From Planctomycetota bacterium (lineage in GTDB: Bacteria > Planctomycetota > PUPC01 > DSUN01), in contig DAOOIT010000001.1 of assembly GCA_035384565.1 (NCBI GenBank), positions 124,001-188,000 of the forward strand: a stretch of DNA of 64,000 bases, read 5' to 3'. Shown in pieces: positions 41,320 through 50,883 of this stretch (positions are counted from its first letter, which is position 1; every line of letters begins with the position of its first letter). The notes beneath the pieces are model-generated. The model saw nothing but the letters and a program-made list of their open reading frames with translations. It did no database searches and was not told the DNA's origin. Both the position numbers and the translations under genes were made by a program.

Positions 41320-41415
41320 GGCGCGTGATACGCGATGCGTGATGCGTGGGAAGAGGCCGATCGAACATCCTCCTTCTTGTCGCGGTTCACGTATCACGGT
41401 TCACGCATCACGTCT
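41320..41415. repeat. Inverted GTGATACG/CGTATCAC short repeats upstream of the MFS gene
   Basis: GCGTGATACGCGATGCGTGA (41324-41343) is mirrored by CACGTATCACGGTTCACGCA (41388-41407). It continues a few bases into the end of the isomerase gene. No gene in this 128-base gap. Confidence 0.5.
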
Positions 41416-42313
41416 CCCGCATCGCCTCTCGGATGGCCTTCACGTGCCGCGGCAGGGCGGTGAGCGGGTCCTCCTTGGCTTCGTACTCGATGGAGAGGTA
41501 CCCGCGGTAGCCGGCCTTGCGCAGGATTCTCACGATACGTGGGAAGTCGGCGGGCTGCGGCTTCTGGCCGGCGGCGCTCACCTCGACCTTGACGTGGGTG
41601 GTGATGGCGTAGGGCGCCACGGCGGCGATCTCGGCATAGGGGTCGGCCGAGTGGTAGTTCCCCGTGTCCAGGTTCGCGCCGAACCAGGGGCTCTTGACGT
41701 CGCGCAGGATCTTCAGCGTGCCTTCGGCCGTGGCGGTGGGGCCGCCGTGGTTTTCGAGAGCGAGGAAGATGCCGTGCTGGCCCGCGTAGGCGCAGCACTC
41801 CTCGATGGTGTCCACCAGCACCTTGTGGGTGTCGTCGTCGGTCTGGTCCTTGGGCTTGCTGCCCGCGAAGATGCGGATGACGGGCGCGCCGAGGGTCTCG
41901 GAGTGCTCGACCCACTTCTTCACCATCTCGATCTGCTTGTCGCGTGCGGGGCCGGGCGGGAGGCAGAAGTTGTTGCCCACGGAGGTGCCCGCCACGTCGA
42001 GCCCGAGGGCGAAGGCCCGCGCGCGAAGGCGGCGGAGGAACCCGGGCGACGTGTCCTGGAAGTAGTACGAGGTCAGCTCCACACCCTCGAAGTCCAGTTC
42101 GGCCGCCTTCTCGAGAAAGGCCTCGAGCGTCATCGGGTCCTCTTTGCGGGTGAGGAGCTGGCGGTAGCTGTAGGCGCAGACGCCCAGCTTGACCCTGGAC
42201 GGCCCCTTGCGGGGGCTGGGCTCGATGGCATGCGCTGCCCCTGCGACGAAGGCAGCGGCGGTCGCGCCCAGGCGGCCCAGGGCCTCGCGGCGGGTCGGGT
42301 GCAGCTCGCTCAT
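41408..42313 (-). CDS. Tat-exported sugar phosphate isomerase/epimerase-type TIM-barrel protein
   Basis: 301 residues from the ATG at 42313 (GGAG 8 bases upstream). The N-terminus 'MSELHPTRREALGRLGATAAAFVAG' has a twin-arginine signal (RR at 8-9), so the folded, metal-loaded protein should be exported to the periplasm. The barrel shows 'DFEGVELTSYYF', 'GIFLALENHGG' (Glu), 'WFGANLDTGNYH' (Asp and His), 'TTHVKVEV' and 'GYLSIEYEAKEDP' (Glu), the metal site of the xylose-isomerase-like superfamily. Related to the cytosolic paralog at 32438-33262 but with a different N-terminus. Likely acts on sugars released outside the cytoplasm. The MFS gene is downstream. Confidence 0.85.
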   Translation of the reverse strand: MSELHPTRREALGRLGATAAAFVAGAAHAIEPSPRKGPSRVKLGVCAYSYRQLLTRKEDPMTLEAFLEKAAELDFEGVELTSYYFQDTSPGFLRRLRARAFALGLDVAGTSVGNNFCLPPGPARDKQIEMVKKWVEHSETLGAPVIRIFAGSKPKDQTDDDTHKVLVDTIEECCAYAGQHGIFLALENHGGPTATAEGTLKILRDVKSPWFGANLDTGNYHSADPYAEIAAVAPYAITTHVKVEVSAAGQKPQPADFPRIVRILRKAGYRGYLSIEYEAKEDPLTALPRHVKAIREAMRET

Positions 42314-42600
42314 GGGCAGGGCTCCTATGCAGTCAAAGCTCGCGCGAGGGTAGATGTGGCTCCAGGCACAACAGGAAAGCATGAACGCGAGGCGAGATCA
42401 AGTGAGGCGGCCGGAGGGGTGCGTGGGCGCGCCGGTTTCCCGCCCCCGCGCGCAATCTGCGCGCCTGACGGAAGCCTTGCGTCGTGTCCGCCCGCCCGAA
42501 GTGTCTTCGCGACGCTGGCATGCACGCGGCATGGTCGCTGTAAGCCCCGGAGCTACTGGCGAACCGCTGGCCGCTACGCGCACCGGTGGGTGGAGGGGGA

Positions 42601-42636
42601 ATGGGACGGATAAGACGGATGGGACCGATAGGACCC
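42601..42636. repeat. GGGACGGATAAGACGGAT-type short tandem repeat
   Basis: Iterations of GGGACGGATA, AGACGGAT, GGGACCGATA and GGACC. Similar in style to the repeats in the tail of helicase copy 2. Confidence 0.5.
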
Positions 42637-42659
42637 AGGAGGGGAGCAAACGAGGATCC

Positions 42660-42692
42660 AACCTCCCGCGGGTTGGGAACCCGCGGGAGGTT
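42660..42692. repeat. Perfect palindrome, sister of the one in helicase copy 2
   Basis: AACCTCCCGCGGGTT-GGG-AACCCGCGGGAGGTT: 15-base arms and 3-base loop. It differs from 29017-29049 by one compensated base pair in the stem plus the loop. Confidence 0.85.
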
Positions 42693-42765
42693 GGGGGCCA
42701 GGTTGGGAAGCTGAGGGCGGTGGAGGGGGAGGACGGGTGAGCGGCAGGGCGGCGAAGGGAGAGGC

Positions 42766-42996
42766 TCAGACGGCCTCGACGGCTTTGACCTCGGGAATGT
42801 CCTTCTTCACGCGCGCTTCGATGCCGCGCTTGAGGGTGATGCGGGACATGGGGCATCCGCCGCAGGCGCCCTTGAGCTTGACCTGCACGGTGCCGTCCTC
42901 CAGGACGTTGACGAGTTCGACATCGCCGCCATCGGCCTGAAGCATGGGCCGGATCACGCCGAGCACAGCTTCCACGCGTTCACGCAGTTCGGCCAT
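42766..42996 (-). CDS. NifU-like C-terminal domain protein (Nfu-type Fe-S scaffold)
   Basis: 76 residues, a single Nfu domain. 'MLQADGGDVELVNV' and 'VQVKLKGACGGCPMSRITLKRGIEARVKK' contain the CxxC (Cys45, Cys48) that holds a [4Fe-4S] cluster between two subunits. It carries Fe-S clusters to target proteins in the cytosol. Full-length NifU and NfuA have an additional domain; the short form is common. AAAGGA 7 bases before the ATG. Last of the leftward gene set that starts with the pilus genes, but the 111-base gap suggests a separate or only partly shared transcript. Confidence 0.9.
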   Translation of the reverse strand: MAELRERVEAVLGVIRPMLQADGGDVELVNVLEDGTVQVKLKGACGGCPMSRITLKRGIEARVKKDIPEVKAVEAV

Positions 42997-43107
42997 GAGG
43001 GTTTCCTTTCGCGGTAAGCGGGGCCGGCGCGACAGTGCAACGGCCTCTACCTAGAGTGTGCCACAGGCGGCGATCGGTGTCAAGCGCGGGCGGAGGGCCG
43101 GGCGGGG

Positions 43108-44268
43108 CTATTCGTTGTACTTGTCTTCGAAGCGGCCGCGGAACTTGTAGCGCTTGCCCTTGGCGTCCTCGACGATCACCGCGTCGTCGGTGATGCTGGT
43201 GACCTTGAGGTCGGCCATGACCACGTCGCCTTCGAACTTGCGGTAGTATTCGCCGGTCTCCTTGTCGCGGAGCACGGCCTGGCGGCGCGGCTCGGGCTCG
43301 TGCAATCGCACGATGGCGGTGAGCTTGAAGGGCAGCTTCTCGGCGTCGGCGGCCGTGGGGATGTTGAGCGTGGGGCCTTTCTCCTTCGGCTGGGCCACCA
43401 CGGGCTCCTCCTTGGGCTTGAGGACGGGCCCGTCGCCCTTGGGTCGGACGATAGGGCCCTTGGTCGGCGGCTGGACGACGACGGGGGTTTTCGACCTGAC
43501 CTCGACGGTGAGGGTGTAGTTGGGCTGGCGGAAGGAGTAGGCGAGCTTGTTGGAGTTGGCCGCGAGCTCTTTGGGCACAGCCTCGAGAGCCAGCTTGGTG
43601 AGGCCGGTTTGCGCGGCCTCCTTGGGGTTCAGCTCGATGTAGTTGCCGGGTGCGGCTACGGCGATGTGGCCGACCTCGCACTGCACGTTGGGCATGGCCG
43701 CGGTGCAGGAAACCACGGGCGCGGTCCAGAGCATGGGCGCGGAGAAGGTGCTTTGCGCGACGACGGTGACCTGGCAGCGGTAGTAGGCGCGCTTGAGGAG
43801 GAGCGGGTTGACGGGGACGACCAGGTGAGCGCCGTCCACCCCCCATTTGCGGGTATCGTCAATCTCCTTGCAAAAGACGTCGGTGATGCGGAGGCCGGTG
43901 GGAACCTGGAAGCGGAGCTCGCGGACGGCGCTGGGCGACATGCGGCAGTCGAAGGTGTAGCGGCTGATGAGGCTGGTGCGCAGGAAGGAGTGCGAGATGA
44001 GGGCGCGGATGAAGACCTGGGTGGCCTGACTGGCGGGGTCGCCGAAGGGGTTCGTGTCGCTGCGCTTGAGGTAGCTGTCGAGGTCGCGGGTGGCCAGGAT
44101 GTCGCCGATGGCGCTGTCGGGCGGCCGTGCGTCCGAGGCGGCGACGAGCGGCGTGCCGGGGGTCTGGGTCCGCTGGGCGAGGAAGAGGCCCAGCTTGAGC
44201 ACCACCCACAGGCAGAGGGCGGCTCCTACGAGGAAGACGACTTGTTCCTTGGTCATCTGTTTGGTCAT
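43108..44268 (-). CDS. PilP/GspC-like inner-membrane pilus/secretion protein
   Basis: 386 residues. One N-terminal membrane anchor (about 9-30), a periplasmic domain (about 50-230), a Pro/Lys-rich linker (about 245-300: 'PPTKGPIVRPKGDGPVLKPKE') and a C-terminal small beta domain whose phrases 'AVLRDKETGEYYRKFEGD' and 'VTSITDDAVIVEDAKGKRYKF' read like the HR/PilP-type domain that binds the secretin. Identification rests on topology, that domain and position as the last gene after PilM/N-, PilO- and secretin-type genes. It would link the inner-membrane platform to the outer-membrane secretin. Confidence 0.65.
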   Translation of the reverse strand: MTKQMTKEQVVFLVGAALCLWVVLKLGLFLAQRTQTPGTPLVAASDARPPDSAIGDILATRDLDSYLKRSDTNPFGDPASQATQVFIRALISHSFLRTSLISRYTFDCRMSPSAVRELRFQVPTGLRITDVFCKEIDDTRKWGVDGAHLVVPVNPLLLKRAYYRCQVTVVAQSTFSAPMLWTAPVVSCTAAMPNVQCEVGHIAVAAPGNYIELNPKEAAQTGLTKLALEAVPKELAANSNKLAYSFRQPNYTLTVEVRSKTPVVVQPPTKGPIVRPKGDGPVLKPKEEPVVAQPKEKGPTLNIPTAADAEKLPFKLTAIVRLHEPEPRRQAVLRDKETGEYYRKFEGDVVMADLKVTSITDDAVIVEDAKGKRYKFRGRFEDKYNE

Positions 44269-44289
44269 GGGCGTGTCCTTTGGCCCCTC

Positions 44290-46077
44290 TCAGAAGCCGC
44301 GGGGAACCACGATCGCTTCGCGGGCCGCGGGCCGCTTCTCCACGGGGGCTGCGGCCTGGACCTCGAGCAGGCTGAGCGCCGCGACGGCCAGGTCCACTTC
44401 GAGGTGCGGGGGCGTGACGTCGCTGGGGAAGCCGTCGCTATCGCGTGCCACGGTGCCGGGGGCGGCTTTGAGTTTGAGGCTTCGGATGAAGAAGTAGCGG
44501 GTGGAGGCGAAGTCGTTAGGGCGCACGAGGCGGCGCTTGCGGCCGTCGGGCAGCAGGTGGAGGTCGGAGCCCTCCTGCACCGTGGCTTCGAGCTTGATGG
44601 CGGCCTTGGCGATTTCGTCGGGATAGGCGGCCTCTAGGAGGCGGCGGTTGAGCTTGCGGATGGTGGCCTCGGGCATGGCCTGGCGGTCGAGCTTGAGGAG
44701 GCCTTCGGCCTCGTTGGCGAGGGTCACGCCCGCGAAGTCCTCGGGGCGGTAGAAGTCGCGGCGGGCCGTGAGCATCCGGTTGAGCGAGGCGAGGATGTCG
44801 GTCTGGTGGGCCTCGGTGGCGTCCTTGCCCTCGGCGATCTCCTGGATGGCCTTGTGGGCCTCGGGGGCGAGGAAGCCCCACAGGCGCTTGCCGACGTTGG
44901 GCTCGCGCTCGGCTGACTGGGCCTTGAGCTTGCGGCACAACCCGCGCCAGTTGAGGATACTGGCGGGGGTGAACGTGGGGTCGCCTGGGTCCAGCACCTT
45001 GGTGGCGATGGCGTTGGCGATGAACTGGAATTTCTGGGGGTTGCCCTCCTCGCGGCGGAAGAGGGTGAAGCGTTCCTTCAGGGCGCCGTCGTTGGGCTCG
45101 GGGGCCAGGTACGAGGGGCTGCCGACGAGGTGGATGACGAGCTTCTGCTGAGCGGGCGCGTCCTTGGCGGCGGCGGGGGCGGCAGGGGGCGGGCCGGGGT
45201 CTTCCGGCTCGTCGCCGTCGGCTTTGGCCTTGGGCTGCGGCAAGAGGGGTTTGATGGCCTCGTGGGCCGGTTCGTCGGCCTCGGGCTTGTTGGGCGCGAC
45301 AGGGGCCTCGGGCCCGCCGGCCACCGCGGCCACCTGGCCATGCGCGCCGTCCAGGGCGTGCAGGAAGGTGAGCAGGGTGGGCAGGTCGCACCGGAAGCGG
45401 ATGGCGACGGGGTAGGCGAGGGCCAGATCGGTGTCGTGGAGGCGGACCTTGTAGGGCTCGGCGGGGATGATGGAGGCCACCTCGTCCACGTGGAGGCGGA
45501 TGGCCAAGTGGCCGAGTTCGTGGACGAGTGCGATCTGGGCGATGCGGACGTCGGGGTCTTTGATGGCCTGGGGGGTGGACATTTCGCTCATGCCGAAGAA
45601 GGTGTCGCGCACGGGAATGTTGCGCTGGCTGGCCAGGAAGACCACGCCGTCGTTATAGTTGTCGATCGTGTACTCGGGGCACTTGATCTGGCCGGTGCGG
45701 GCGTAGGTGTAGGCGAGGGAGACGTAGCTCTTGCGGTCCTCGTCGGCCTGGCGCAGCTCGGGGATGCGGAAGGGGTAGCGTGGCACGAAGGCCATCCACG
45801 AGCGCAGCTCGTCGAGGTTCTGGGTGAGCAGGCGGTTGCTGGCCTCGACCTCCTGCGCGGCGCGCTTGATGGGCACGCCCTTGCCGCTCTTGGGCAGATA
45901 CTGGTCCATCTTGCCCTGGAGGCTGCGGTGGTCCATCATCGCGCGCTCGTAGCGGGCGCGGTCGAGGCTTACGATGGTGGGGCCGAGGCCGAAGAGCGAG
46001 GGCCAGAGCACGAGGAGCGCCAGGAGCGCCAGCCCTGCGATGGCGGCGAAGATCTTGTTCTGTTGCAGAAACTCCAC
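44290..46077 (-). CDS. PilO-like inner-membrane platform protein (enlarged)
   Basis: 595 residues. One membrane helix near the N-terminus ('FAAIAGLALLALLVLWPSLFGLG', about 10-32), then a coiled coil and a long periplasmic part. PilO is normally about 200 residues, so this is an enlarged version. It contains an Ala/Pro/Glu-rich linker (about 245-300). An HELGH sequence lies within the first periplasmic domain; it resembles a zinc-peptidase motif, but nothing else supports a protease. Position 13 bases after the PilM/N gene and 21 before the PilP-like gene supports the role. GTG start with AGGAAG upstream. Confidence 0.6.
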   Translation of the reverse strand: MEFLQQNKIFAAIAGLALLALLVLWPSLFGLGPTIVSLDRARYERAMMDHRSLQGKMDQYLPKSGKGVPIKRAAQEVEASNRLLTQNLDELRSWMAFVPRYPFRIPELRQADEDRKSYVSLAYTYARTGQIKCPEYTIDNYNDGVVFLASQRNIPVRDTFFGMSEMSTPQAIKDPDVRIAQIALVHELGHLAIRLHVDEVASIIPAEPYKVRLHDTDLALAYPVAIRFRCDLPTLLTFLHALDGAHGQVAAVAGGPEAPVAPNKPEADEPAHEAIKPLLPQPKAKADGDEPEDPGPPPAAPAAAKDAPAQQKLVIHLVGSPSYLAPEPNDGALKERFTLFRREEGNPQKFQFIANAIATKVLDPGDPTFTPASILNWRGLCRKLKAQSAEREPNVGKRLWGFLAPEAHKAIQEIAEGKDATEAHQTDILASLNRMLTARRDFYRPEDFAGVTLANEAEGLLKLDRQAMPEATIRKLNRRLLEAAYPDEIAKAAIKLEATVQEGSDLHLLPDGRKRRLVRPNDFASTRYFFIRSLKLKAAPGTVARDSDGFPSDVTPPHLEVDLAVAALSLLEVQAAAPVEKRPAAREAIVVPRGF

Positions 46078-46090
46078 GCGGTGCTTCCTG

Positions 46091-47842
46091 CTAGCCGCCC
46101 TGGAAGGGGTCGGTGAAGACGAGGATCATCTTGAACGTGCGGCGGTCCTCGGGTTCGCGAGGGTCGGGGTACTTGGTCACTTTGGCCCGGCTGTAGAGCT
46201 GCTTGCTTTCGAGGAGGCTGGCCAGGAAGTTGTCTACGAGGTGACAGGCGGCGGCGATGCTGATCGGCTGGCCGTTGTGCTTCTCAGCCACGCGGCCCTC
46301 GAGGGTCAGTTGGGTGGTGAGCTCTGGCTGGGCCGCGCCGCGGCCGCCGCGGGCGGCGAGGCTGGCGGCGCGCTCGGTGGCGGTGGCGAAGGCGTCGAGC
46401 CGGAGCTCGGGCGGCACGGTCTTCTTGAGGACGGCGATGGCCTCGCAGCAGCGGCGCGCGGTGTCGAGCACATGCTTGAGGCCGCTGGCGTGGCCGGCGA
46501 GCACGGCGTTCTGGGCCTGGTGCTGGTCGAGGCTTTTCTGGAGGCCGTCGGCTTCGCCGAGGAAGGCGCGCTTGACGCCGAGTTCGCGCTGCGCCTGGGC
46601 GGTGGCGAGCTTTGAACAGTAAACCATGGCGGCGAAGGCGAGGGCGAAGACGGCGGCGGCGGCGTAGAGGAAGAAGTCGTGGCGGAAGAACTCGCGGCGG
46701 CGGCGCACATCCTCGGGCAGCAGCGTGATGGGCCGCACGCGGCGCTCGTCGAGGTCGCGGAGGGCCAGGCCCACGGCGACAGCGTAGCTGGCCGCGTTCT
46801 CGGCCACCTCGGCGCGCGCGTCGGGCGGCAGGGCCGCGGTGTCGAGGCGGGCCATCGGGTCGAGGGTTTCGACGGGCACGCGGAAGCGGTGGGCGAGGAA
46901 GTCGCGCAGGCCGCGCAGGTGCGAGCAGCGGCCGCTGAGGACCACCTCGTCAATCCGCAGGTTGGGCATGCGGGTCTGGGTCTGGCAGTACTTGATGGTG
47001 GCCTGAAGCGTGTTGTAGATGTTCTCGGCCGGCTCGATGAGGGCGGCGGAGAGGCGGGCCTCGGGGGTGGCCGTGTCGAGGTCGGCGGCGACGTCGAAGT
47101 GGCTGGGCAGGATGGCGCCCTGGGCGATCTTGAGTTCCTCGGCCTCGCGCATGGGCAGGTGGAACTCGTCCTGCACGGCCTGGGTGAAGTTCTTGCCGCC
47201 CAGGTTGAGGTTGCGGATGAACAGCGGCTTGCCGTTGCGTTGCACCACGACGTCGGTGTGCTCGGCGCCGATGTCCACCAGCAGCGTCGTCTTGTCGTTG
47301 TAGATCTCCTCGTCCTTCGAGTGCGCGTAGGCGTTGAAGAGGGCGAGGGCGTCAATGGTCAGGCCGTCGGTCTTCACGCCGGCCCGCCGCAGGCGCGCGA
47401 GGTGGCGCCGCAGCGTGTCGTCGCGGGCCATGACCACGAGCACGGTGAACTCTTCGCCGCGGGAGGGGAGGTCGAGGAGCAGGAAGTCGGAGGTCTGCTC
47501 CTTGGCGCCGGCGGCGGGGTCTTCGGAGACCTCGTATTCGATGAGCTTGCGCAGTTTGTCGGGCGTGGTGGGGGGCACGTGGAGGTACTTGACGAAGTAG
47601 TCGTGCCCGGTGAGGCCGATGGCGGCCTTGGCGCGCGGGATGCGGGCGCGGCGCAGCAGGAGGCGCAGCAGCTCGGCCACGCGCTGGGCCTTGCGCTCGC
47701 TCTCGTCGAGGAAGGCCAGGTCGCCCAGTTCGAGCGAGGCGGCCCGCACCACGGCCACCTGGGTGCCGCGCTTGCGCAGCATCACCGCCTTGAGGGCGTG
47801 GGCGCCCACGTCAATGCCGATGGCCGTGCGGGTGCTGGGCAT
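46091..47842 (-). CDS. PilM-PilN fusion (actin-like ATPase with membrane-anchored tail)
   Basis: 583 residues. The first 370 residues are PilM/FtsA-like: phosphate loop 1 'AIGIDVGAHALKAVML', 'PRAKAAIGLTGHDYFVKYLHVPP', phosphate loop 2 'TTLLVDIGAEHTDVVV' and the adenosine motif region 'EVVLSGRCSHLRGL'. Then comes a membrane helix ('FLYAAAAVFALAFAAMVYC', about 388-410) and a periplasmic coiled coil plus small domain that replaces PilN (or GspL's tail). In type IV pili PilM binds the N-terminus of PilN; here the two are one polypeptide, like GspL. Located 13 bases after the secretin gene and 13 before the PilO-like gene. Confidence 0.8.
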   Translation of the reverse strand: MPSTRTAIGIDVGAHALKAVMLRKRGTQVAVVRAASLELGDLAFLDESERKAQRVAELLRLLLRRARIPRAKAAIGLTGHDYFVKYLHVPPTTPDKLRKLIEYEVSEDPAAGAKEQTSDFLLLDLPSRGEEFTVLVVMARDDTLRRHLARLRRAGVKTDGLTIDALALFNAYAHSKDEEIYNDKTTLLVDIGAEHTDVVVQRNGKPLFIRNLNLGGKNFTQAVQDEFHLPMREAEELKIAQGAILPSHFDVAADLDTATPEARLSAALIEPAENIYNTLQATIKYCQTQTRMPNLRIDEVVLSGRCSHLRGLRDFLAHRFRVPVETLDPMARLDTAALPPDARAEVAENAASYAVAVGLALRDLDERRVRPITLLPEDVRRRREFFRHDFFLYAAAAVFALAFAAMVYCSKLATAQAQRELGVKRAFLGEADGLQKSLDQHQAQNAVLAGHASGLKHVLDTARRCCEAIAVLKKTVPPELRLDAFATATERAASLAARGGRGAAQPELTTQLTLEGRVAEKHNGQPISIAAACHLVDNFLASLLESKQLYSRAKVTKYPDPREPEDRRTFKMILVFTDPFQGG

Positions 47843-47855
47843 ACGTGCGTCTCTT

Positions 47856-50819
47856 CTACGGGGCCGCCGGGGCGGGCTGCACGACCGGCGGGCGGCTGGT
47901 CCCCACCCGCACAGGCTCGCGGGCCGGGACGGTGCTCGTGGTCTCCGCGCGGCCCGCGTCGCTGTAGCGGGCGCCGGACGGGGTGATCACCTCCACCTGC
48001 ACGAAGATCAGGAGGTTGCTCTTCTCGTCCTTGTAGGCTGTGGTGGAGAACAGCCAGCCGATGGCCGGGATGTCGCCGAGAATGGGGACCTTGGAGCGTA
48101 CCTGCTTTTTGCTGTGCCGGGTGAGGCCGCCGATGCCGACCACCGAGCCGTCGGCCACGGTGAGCTTGGTGGAGATCGAGCGTTCGCTGATGATGGGCCG
48201 CGTGATGGTCACTGTGAGCGGCTGCGTGGTCGTGGTGCCGGTGCCGCCGGTGCCGCCATTCTGCGGCTGCGACTGGGTGGACGACTGGTAGGGCAGCACG
48301 ACGGGGAAGGAGAACTCGTCCACCTTCTCGCGGTAGCGGGGGTTCAGCGTCAGGGTGATGAAGCGCGTGTCCCGGCCCACGCTGGGGGCCACGTCCAGCA
48401 CGATGCCGGTGTACTCATCCTCGGCGAAGACCGGGGTGATCACCGGCTCGCTCGAGAGCGGCGGGTAGTACGTCTGCGACTGGCCGGGCTGGGAGGGCGG
48501 CGGCTGGTAGTAGTAGGGGTTGCCGTAGGACGTGCCCGAGATGTCGGCGCGGTCTACCTCGTAGTCCTCCACGTAGACAAGGGTCTCGGTGGCGTTGATG
48601 CTGGCGGTGCAGTTGTTCACGCAGATCACGCTGGGGGCGGCGAGGGTGCGGGTGTTGCCCACGCGCTGGAGCGCGTCGAGCACCACCTCGAACTTGCCGC
48701 GGTCGAACACGCCCGTCCATGCGAACTGCCCGGGGTCGTCGCCCTTGGAGGAGAGGGGTTCGCCCTGGAAGGGCAGGGTGATGCTGCCCTCGCGGTACTC
48801 GGTGAAGGGCCCTGTCGTCCACTGGTGCTTCGTGAAGTCCCAGCCCTTGCTCTCCGTGTTGGTGCCGCAGAGCCACTCGAGGGTGCTCTTGAGGCCGGCC
48901 GACTCGAAGTTCTCGGCCCGCACGTCAATGAACAGGGCGCGGATGTGCACCTGGATCGGGATCTGGTCAATCGGGTCGAGCATGCGCACGACCTCGCGGT
49001 AGGCGTCGCGCGTGGTGCGCACGTAGAGGAGGTTCATCTTGCGGTCGAGGTAGGTGAACGAGCCCTGGGGCCAGTCAATCAGTTGGGGCAGGGCGGCGAT
49101 GAGGCTCTCGACGTTGGACGTTGTGGGCGGGGGCAGGGGCTGTGCGGCGGCGCCCTGGCCGGCCACGGCCCCGGCGGGCGGCATCTCGCCCACGTCAATG
49201 AGGCCGTAGTTGAGCGGGATGACGAACGACTCGAGCGCCGGCTGGTCCGGCGTGGTGATCAGCACGCCGTCGGGCGTCGTGGTGAACATCAGGGCGTGGT
49301 TCTTGGCAATGTAGTCAAGGAGCTGGCGCAGGGGGTAGTTGGCGATGTGGACGGTGATCGTCTTGCCGGCCACGACGTCGGGATTGTAGATGAGGTTGAC
49401 GCCGGTCGAACGGAAGAGCAGGTCGAGGAAGTAATCGAGGTCGGCCTCGATGAGGTTCACGCTCACGCGCTGGTTCAGCTTCTCTTCGAGTTCGGGGGTG
49501 GCCACGTCGTACTGGGCGCGCGAGAGGTCAATGGGCGGCCGGGTCACCGGGCGCGGGTCCTCGGGCGGCGTGCTCATGATTTCGGTGGCGGCATTGCGGC
49601 GCTCGACGATCATCTTGTTCTCGAGGTCCTGCTCGGCCACCTTGGCCTCGTGGGCCTTGATCCGGGCCTCCTGGTTCAGGCTGCGCGCGAGGTGGAACTG
49701 GCGGTCCTCGGCGAGAATCCCGGCCGTGGCCTGGACGCATTCGTCGAACTTCTCCTTGCGGAAGAGTTCCTCGGCCTCGAGGTAGCGCTGGTAGAGGCGG
49801 GCCTTCTGGGCCTCCTCGGGCGAGAGGGTGCGGCCGCCGTCGGCCAGGCGGCGCGTGAGGCTGCGGCGCAGGAGGGCGGCGGTCTGCTTGTCGCGCTCCG
49901 AGTGGGCGCTGGTGGCGGTGATGGGGGCCAGGGTGTCGAGGGCCTTGTGCAGGATGGGCCGGGGGTCGGGCGCCAGCTTGGCGGACTCGGCGAGGTCCCA
50001 GGCCTCGCGGATGAGGCGGCTGCCGTCGTCGGGGGCCACCTCGGCGGGCGTGGCGAGGGCGGCGGCCGGGGCCGCGGGGGCGGCGGGCGCGGCGGGCACT
50101 TCCCGGTTCTCCTGGGGGCTGACGACCCGCGTGGCCTTGGGCGGTGCGGGCACCAGGTCCTGGGTCGAGCGCACTACGGGCGGCCCGCCCGTCGGCGGGG
50201 CGGGAGCGGCGGGAGCATCGCCCTCGCGGAGCGCGCTGCCGGCCTGGGCGATCACCTGCTGGCCGGCGGCGGGGGCGCCCGGCTCGGCGATGATGGAGGC
50301 CACGCGGCGGCGCAGTTCGAGTTCGCCGGCGCTCTCGGCCAGGCGCTGCTGGGCGCGGGCGTTCCGGGGCTGGAGGGCGAGCACGGTTTCGCAGGCCTTG
50401 GCGGCGGCGTCGTAGTTGCCCGCGGCGAAGTGCGCGTCGGCGGCGGCCAGCAGCTCGGCCACCTGGTTCTCGCGCGCGCGTTTCTCCTGGTCCTGGAGCT
50501 TGCTGCGGATGCTGCTGAGGCGCGAGGGCACGCGGCGGAAGTTGGGGTCCTCGAGCGCGATCTGGGCGTAGAGCTTCTGCGCGTCGGCCAGGCGGCCCTC
50601 GCGGTAGAGGGCCTCGGCCGCGTCGTAGAGCTTGCCCAGGCGCTCGCGGCGGGCCGCCTCGGTCTCCGCCGGCGCCTCGGGGGCCGGCGCGGCCTCGGGG
50701 GCCTTGGCCGCCGGCGTGGCGGGCTCCTTGGGGGGAGGCGCCGGGGCTTCTCCGGCCCGCGACACGGCGCCGGCCAGCGCCAGCGCGAGAACCGCAGCGA
50801 GAGGGAACCTCGCCGTCAT
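47856..50819 (-). CDS. Secretin (GspD/PilQ family) with TPR-rich N-terminus
   Basis: 987 residues from the ATG at 50819 (AAAGGAG 7 bases upstream; signal peptide MTARFPLAAVLALALAGAVSRAG). Residues 30-400 have an Ala/Pro-rich stretch and TPR-like repeats ('AEALYREGRLADAQKLYAQIAL', 'ADAHFAAGNYDAAAKACETVLAL'), unusual for secretins. An STN/N0-like domain follows ('VNLIEADLDYFLDLLFRSTGVNLIYNPDVVAGKTITV'), then N-domains and the secretin barrel with the classic end 'VADGSVVGIGGL...KVPILGDIPAIGWLFS'. It forms the outer-membrane channel for pilus or secreted substrates. Second-to-third position in a five-gene platform operon; no assembly ATPase is in view. Confidence 0.92.
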   Translation of the reverse strand: MTARFPLAAVLALALAGAVSRAGEAPAPPPKEPATPAAKAPEAAPAPEAPAETEAARRERLGKLYDAAEALYREGRLADAQKLYAQIALEDPNFRRVPSRLSSIRSKLQDQEKRARENQVAELLAAADAHFAAGNYDAAAKACETVLALQPRNARAQQRLAESAGELELRRRVASIIAEPGAPAAGQQVIAQAGSALREGDAPAAPAPPTGGPPVVRSTQDLVPAPPKATRVVSPQENREVPAAPAAPAAPAAALATPAEVAPDDGSRLIREAWDLAESAKLAPDPRPILHKALDTLAPITATSAHSERDKQTAALLRRSLTRRLADGGRTLSPEEAQKARLYQRYLEAEELFRKEKFDECVQATAGILAEDRQFHLARSLNQEARIKAHEAKVAEQDLENKMIVERRNAATEIMSTPPEDPRPVTRPPIDLSRAQYDVATPELEEKLNQRVSVNLIEADLDYFLDLLFRSTGVNLIYNPDVVAGKTITVHIANYPLRQLLDYIAKNHALMFTTTPDGVLITTPDQPALESFVIPLNYGLIDVGEMPPAGAVAGQGAAAQPLPPPTTSNVESLIAALPQLIDWPQGSFTYLDRKMNLLYVRTTRDAYREVVRMLDPIDQIPIQVHIRALFIDVRAENFESAGLKSTLEWLCGTNTESKGWDFTKHQWTTGPFTEYREGSITLPFQGEPLSSKGDDPGQFAWTGVFDRGKFEVVLDALQRVGNTRTLAAPSVICVNNCTASINATETLVYVEDYEVDRADISGTSYGNPYYYQPPPSQPGQSQTYYPPLSSEPVITPVFAEDEYTGIVLDVAPSVGRDTRFITLTLNPRYREKVDEFSFPVVLPYQSSTQSQPQNGGTGGTGTTTTQPLTVTITRPIISERSISTKLTVADGSVVGIGGLTRHSKKQVRSKVPILGDIPAIGWLFSTTAYKDEKSNLLIFVQVEVITPSGARYSDAGRAETTSTVPAREPVRVGTSRPPVVQPAPAAP

Positions 50820-50883
50820 GCCTTCAGCTCCTTTCGCATGTGGGGGCGGAGGGCCCGAGCCCGCGCCGGCCACCGTTTGCGCG

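Larger units (their letters stand above)
42314..42765. other. 452-base gap without a gene; repeats only
   Basis: Between the Tat isomerase start and the Nfu stop. It holds a short tandem repeat (42601-42636) and a palindrome (42660-42692). Frames open here have no ribosome site or recognisable product. No promoter was seen with confidence. Confidence 0.5.

Noticed and set aside
45500..45560. HELGH zinc-peptidase-like motif in the PilO-like protein
   Set aside because: The motif is isolated; no third ligand or peptidase fold context is visible, and gene position and topology fit a pilus platform protein.
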